Shown here: positions 6,206-8,781 of the stretch, one piece after another
How positions within the stretch are numbered: the first letter of the stretch is position 1
Layout: the number at the start of each line of letters is the position of its first letter
Assembly: GCA_903929925.1 (NCBI GenBank)
Contig: CAIYWO010000322.1
Span: forward strand, 1-8,781
From: an uncultured beta proteobacterium
GTDB taxonomy: Bacteria; Pseudomonadota; Gammaproteobacteria; Burkholderiales; Burkholderiaceae_B
Length of the DNA stretch: 8,781 bases
Direction: 5' to 3'
Translations under genes and position numbers: made by a program
Notes under the pieces: generated by a model
The model's input: the letters and a program-made list of their open reading frames with translations, nothing else
The model's database searches: none
Told to the model about the DNA's origin: nothing

Positions 6206-7147
6206 ATGTTTAGCTATATATTTGGAAGGGTACTTGCGACCATTCCAGTCATGCTGGTCGTGGCATTTTTTGTGTTTAGTTTGCTGTACATCGCACCAGG
6301 CGATCCTGCTGCCGTCATTGCCGGGGATCAGGCGAGTCCAGCTGACGTTGAAAAAATTCGCGCGAGCCTTGGCTTGGACAGACCGTTTCTCGTCCGATTC
6401 TCAGAATGGTTCTTCAACTTATTGCAAGGTGACCTGGGGACGTCAATGTTTACCGGGATGCCGGTGATTGAACTCATTGGACAGCGGGTTGAGCCTACGC
6501 TTTCGTTAATGTTGCTTACGTTGACCCTTGCCGTCACTATTGCGGTGCCGATCGGTGTCTTGGCTGCCTGGAAAGCTGGAACTTGGATCGACCGCGGCAT
6601 TATGGCGATCTCAGTGATCGGTTTTTCGGTTCCCGTGTTTGTCGTTGGTTATTTGTTGAGTTTCTTTTTGTCGCTGGAGTTGGACTGGTTTCCGGTTCAG
6701 GGCTATGTTTCGTACAAAAAAGGCTTTGGCGTTTGGTTCGAACATCTGGTGCTGCCTGCGATTGCCTTAGGCTTTGTTTACATTGCACTGATTGCGCGCA
6801 TTACACGCGCCACGATGCTTGAGGTCTTGTCCCAAGACTACATCCGCACTGCGAAAGCAAAGGGGATGGGACAGATGGGCATTTTGTTTTTGCATGCGCT
6901 CAAAAATGCAGCAGTACCAGTTGTTACCGTGATTGGTATCGGTATCGCTCTGCTGATCGGTGGTGCGGTCGTCACTGAGAGTGTCTTTGCAATTCCTGGC
7001 TTGGGCCGTCTAACGATCGACGCGATTGTGCGTCGTGACTACCCGCTCATCCAAGGATTAGTTGTTGTCTTCAGTTTTGTGTATGTGTTGGTCAACCTTT
7101 GTGTTGATGTGATCTATACGATCGTCGATCCTAGGATACGTTATTAA
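6206..7147 (+). CDS. ABC transporter permease, DppB/OppB type
   Basis: This 313-residue inner-membrane protein forms half of the translocation channel of the peptide-type importer. It starts with the characteristic first helix (about 9-29) followed by APGDPAA, then the periplasmic LGLDRPFLVRFSEWFFNLLQGDLG block. Five further hydrophobic segments follow near 100-121, 131-155, 180-199, 238-260 and 285-307. The cytoplasmic EAA loop that docks onto the ATPase is DYIRTAKAKGMG...HALKNAAVP (211-238), and the C-terminus VDPRIRY is standard. The start is ATG 6206; the ribosome site is weak (GGA 12 bases upstream). Its TAA shares one base with the ATG of the next permease (TAATG), so the two are probably made in equal amounts. 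Confidence 0.93.
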   Translation: MFSYIFGRVLATIPVMLVVAFFVFSLLYIAPGDPAAVIAGDQASPADVEKIRASLGLDRPFLVRFSEWFFNLLQGDLGTSMFTGMPVIELIGQRVEPTLSLMLLTLTLAVTIAVPIGVLAAWKAGTWIDRGIMAISVIGFSVPVFVVGYLLSFFLSLELDWFPVQGYVSYKKGFGVWFEHLVLPAIALGFVYIALIARITRATMLEVLSQDYIRTAKAKGMGQMGILFLHALKNAAVPVVTVIGIGIALLIGGAVVTESVFAIPGLGRLTIDAIVRRDYPLIQGLVVVFSFVYVLVNLCVDVIYTIVDPRIRY

Positions 7148-8037
7148 TGACTAGTTTTGCTGCTGCCCCCGTTTTACCGGATCTCTTAAAGCCTCGCCGA
7201 CAACGCAAAGGTTGGACTGGGTTCCTACTGAATAATCCCACCATTACCTTTGGTGCTGGCTTGCTGCTTGTGATGTTGTTTATCGCCGTGGCTGCGCCTT
7301 GGTTAGGTACTGTCGATCCGACAGAACTTGCCCCGCGCAAAAGAAATCTGGAACCTTCCGCTGAATACTGGTTTGGTACCGATGCGTTTGGACGTGATAT
7401 TTACTCACGCGTTCTATACGGAGCCCGTGTTTCCTTAGTCATCGGGTTTTCTGTCGCGTTACTCGCTTCCATCATTGGGCTATGTATCGGCTTGGTGTCG
7501 GGCACCTTCCGTCGTGCAGACTCAGTGATCATGCGCATTATGGACGGCTTAATGTCCATTCCTCCGATCTTGCTGGCAATCGCCCTGATGGCGTTGACTC
7601 GAGCAAGCGTAGAGAACGTGATCATCGCCATCACGATCGCTGAAATCCCGCGGGTTTCGCGGCTCGTGCGTGGTGTGGTGCTTTCACTGCGTGAGCAAGC
7701 CTACGTTGATGCAGCGATCTCGTGCGGTTGTCGCATGCCGATGTTAATTTGGCGGCACATTCTGCCAAATACCTTGGCACCGCTGACGGTGCAAGCGACG
7801 TACATCTGCGCGTCGGCCATGATCACAGAATCTATTTTGTCGTTCATCGGCGCGGGTGTGCCACCGATCATTCCCTCCTGGGGCAACATCATGGCCGATG
7901 GCCGTACCTTGTTCCAGATTAAGCCTTACATCATCTTTTTCCCTGCGGTGTTCCTGTCGCTTACTGTTTTGGCCGTCAACCTGATGGGTGATGGTTTCCG
8001 CGATGTCTTGGACCCACGCAAGTCGAAAACAAGTTGA
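7147..8037 (+). CDS. ABC transporter permease, DppC/OppC type
   Basis: This is the second channel subunit, 296 residues. The N-terminal cytoplasmic stretch with basic residues (PRRQRKG, 16-22) and first helix (about 33-53) match the OppC N-terminal region. YWFGTDAFGRDIYSRVLYGAR (74-94) is the hallmark block of DppC proteins. The EAA loop is QAYVDAAISCGCRMPMLIW...ILPN (184-208). SFIGAGVPPIIPSWGNIMADGR (232-253) and the final NLMGDGFRDVLDPR are also diagnostic. The start overlaps the previous stop by one base, with AGGA 10 bases upstream inside the preceding gene. It pairs with the DppB-like permease as a heterodimer. There is nothing unusual in length or motifs. Confidence 0.93.
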   Translation: MTSFAAAPVLPDLLKPRRQRKGWTGFLLNNPTITFGAGLLLVMLFIAVAAPWLGTVDPTELAPRKRNLEPSAEYWFGTDAFGRDIYSRVLYGARVSLVIGFSVALLASIIGLCIGLVSGTFRRADSVIMRIMDGLMSIPPILLAIALMALTRASVENVIIAITIAEIPRVSRLVRGVVLSLREQAYVDAAISCGCRMPMLIWRHILPNTLAPLTVQATYICASAMITESILSFIGAGVPPIIPSWGNIMADGRTLFQIKPYIIFFPAVFLSLTVLAVNLMGDGFRDVLDPRKSKTS

Positions 8038-8039
8038 TT

Positions 8040-8043
8040 GGAG
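8040..8043 (+). promoter_or_regulatory. Ribosome binding site that fixes the TTG start of the ATPase
   Basis: GGAG lies directly after the permease stop and 7 bases before TTG 8051. There is no ATG or GTG at this spacing in the frame, and the protein from TTG begins with the normal ALLEVENLQTHF of the family, so TTG is very likely the real initiation codon. Confidence 0.7.
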
Positions 8044-8050
8044 ATATCTC

Positions 8051-8781
8051 TTGGCCTTATTAGAAGTTGAAAATCTTCAGACACACTTTCGCACCCCTGA
8101 TGGTGTGAACCGAGCCGTTGATGGTGTGAGTTTTGTCGTCAACGAAGGCGAGACGCTTGCCATCGTTGGAGAGTCGGGTTGCGGTAAATCGGTGACGGCG
8201 ATGTCTATTCTGCGCCTGATTCCCGAGCCTCCTGGAAAGATTGCGGGTTCGATTCGTTTTCAAGGCAAAGACCTGCTGAAAATGTCGGACAAGGAAATGC
8301 GCGCTATTCGAGGCGATGCGATTTCCATGATTTTCCAAGAGCCGATGACCAGCTTGAATCCTGTATTGCCGATCAAGCGGCAGCTGTGTGAAACCTTGCG
8401 CTTGCATCAGGACATCACGCAAGAGCAAGCCATGGCGCGCGCATCCGAACTCATGGATTTGGTTGGTATCGCCGAAGGGCAGCGTCGGTTGAATGAATAC
8501 CCGCATCAACTCTCTGGTGGCATGCGTCAACGCGTCATGATTGCAATGGCTCTGGCTTGCAACCCTAAGTTGTTGATTGCGGATGAGCCCACGACCGCTC
8601 TGGACGTTACGATTCAAGCTCAGATTCTAGATTTGATGGCTGATCTGAAAAATAAAATCGGGGCGGCAATCGTGTTGATCACGCACGATTTGGGCGTGGT
8701 TGCAGAAGTTGCCGAGCGCGTAATGGTGATGTACGCAGGTCGTAAGGTCGAAGAGGCTCCAGTAGGAGAGCTCTTTGCCAA
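8051..8781 (+). CDS. ABC transporter ATP-binding protein, DppD/OppD type, 3' end missing
   Basis: The first 243 codons of the cytoplasmic ATPase that powers the importer are present; the gene continues past the right edge. All nucleotide-binding motifs are intact: Walker A GESGCGKS (40-47), Q-loop in FQEPMTSLNP (Q96), signature LSGGMRQR (154-161), Walker B LLIADEPT (174-181), D-loop ALD and H-loop THDLG (H212). Sequence details such as FQEPMTSLNPV and ITHDLGVVAEVA are those of peptide-type transporters. The missing part should hold the C-terminal oligopeptide-ATPase extension, and a DppF-type partner, or a fused second ATPase, would be expected next. Initiation at TTG 8051 is supported by GGAG 7 bases upstream. 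It begins 13 bases after the second permease, so it belongs to the same operon. Confidence 0.93.
   Translation, partial: MALLEVENLQTHFRTPDGVNRAVDGVSFVVNEGETLAIVGESGCGKSVTAMSILRLIPEPPGKIAGSIRFQGKDLLKMSDKEMRAIRGDAISMIFQEPMTSLNPVLPIKRQLCETLRLHQDITQEQAMARASELMDLVGIAEGQRRLNEYPHQLSGGMRQRVMIAMALACNPKLLIADEPTTALDVTIQAQILDLMADLKNKIGAAIVLITHDLGVVAEVAERVMVMYAGRKVEEAPVGELFA

Noticed and set aside
7775..7789. Third TGGCAC match in the DppC-like gene
   Set aside because: There is no -12 element (ACGG at that position), and a promoter here would start inside an operon gene.
8060..8617. Minus-strand open frame of 185 codons at the right end
   Set aside because: It is antisense to the ABC ATPase, whose Walker A, signature and Walker B motifs are all intact on the plus strand.

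Overview
The window looks like a piece of a Gram-negative proteobacterial chromosome, most likely a betaproteobacterium of the order Burkholderiales. The reasons are moderate GC content with GC-leaning codon use, a Tat-type substrate-binding protein, a sigma-54 promoter, and a D-aminoacylase whose active-site spacing matches the Alcaligenes enzymes. The taxon is an inference from gene style. No rRNA, tRNA, mobile element or CRISPR was seen, and coding density is high with no gene-free stretch over about 200 bases.

Layout. On the minus strand from the left edge lie the 5' part of an M20-family N-carbamoyl-amino-acid/allantoate-type amidohydrolase (293 to beyond 1) and, directly upstream of it with an ATGA overlap, a complete diaminopropionate ammonia-lyase (1519 to 290). 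Divergent from these is an ArgE-like M20 deacetylase on the plus strand (1672-2853). It converges, with a 15-base gap, on a minus-strand N-acyl-D-amino-acid deacylase (4302 to 2869). Divergent from that, across a 204-base regulatory region, a dipeptide/oligopeptide-type ABC transporter operon runs to the right edge: Tat-exported binding protein (4507-6108), two permeases (6206-7147 and 7147-8037) and the first 243 codons of the ATPase (8051-8781, TTG start).

The genes read as one nitrogen-scavenging locus. The transporter would import peptides or modified amino acids. Two M20 hydrolases and a D-aminoacylase would strip N-acyl or N-carbamoyl groups, and the lyase would turn 2,3-diaminopropionate into pyruvate plus two ammonia. 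The strongest support for a nitrogen theme is regulatory. A sigma-54 promoter fully matching the consensus core (TGGCAC-N5-TTGC, 4452-4466) lies just ahead of the binding-protein gene. An NtrC-like operator (TGCACC-N5-GGTACA, 4328-4344, one base off the ideal dyad) sits about 140 bases upstream of the expected start, overlapping a possible sigma-70 promoter of the divergent D-aminoacylase. An 11-bp perfect stem-loop between the binding-protein and first permease genes probably sets their expression ratio.

The individual protein families are known. What may be new is the grouping of these enzymes around a sigma-54/NtrC-controlled peptide transporter, and the actual substrate.
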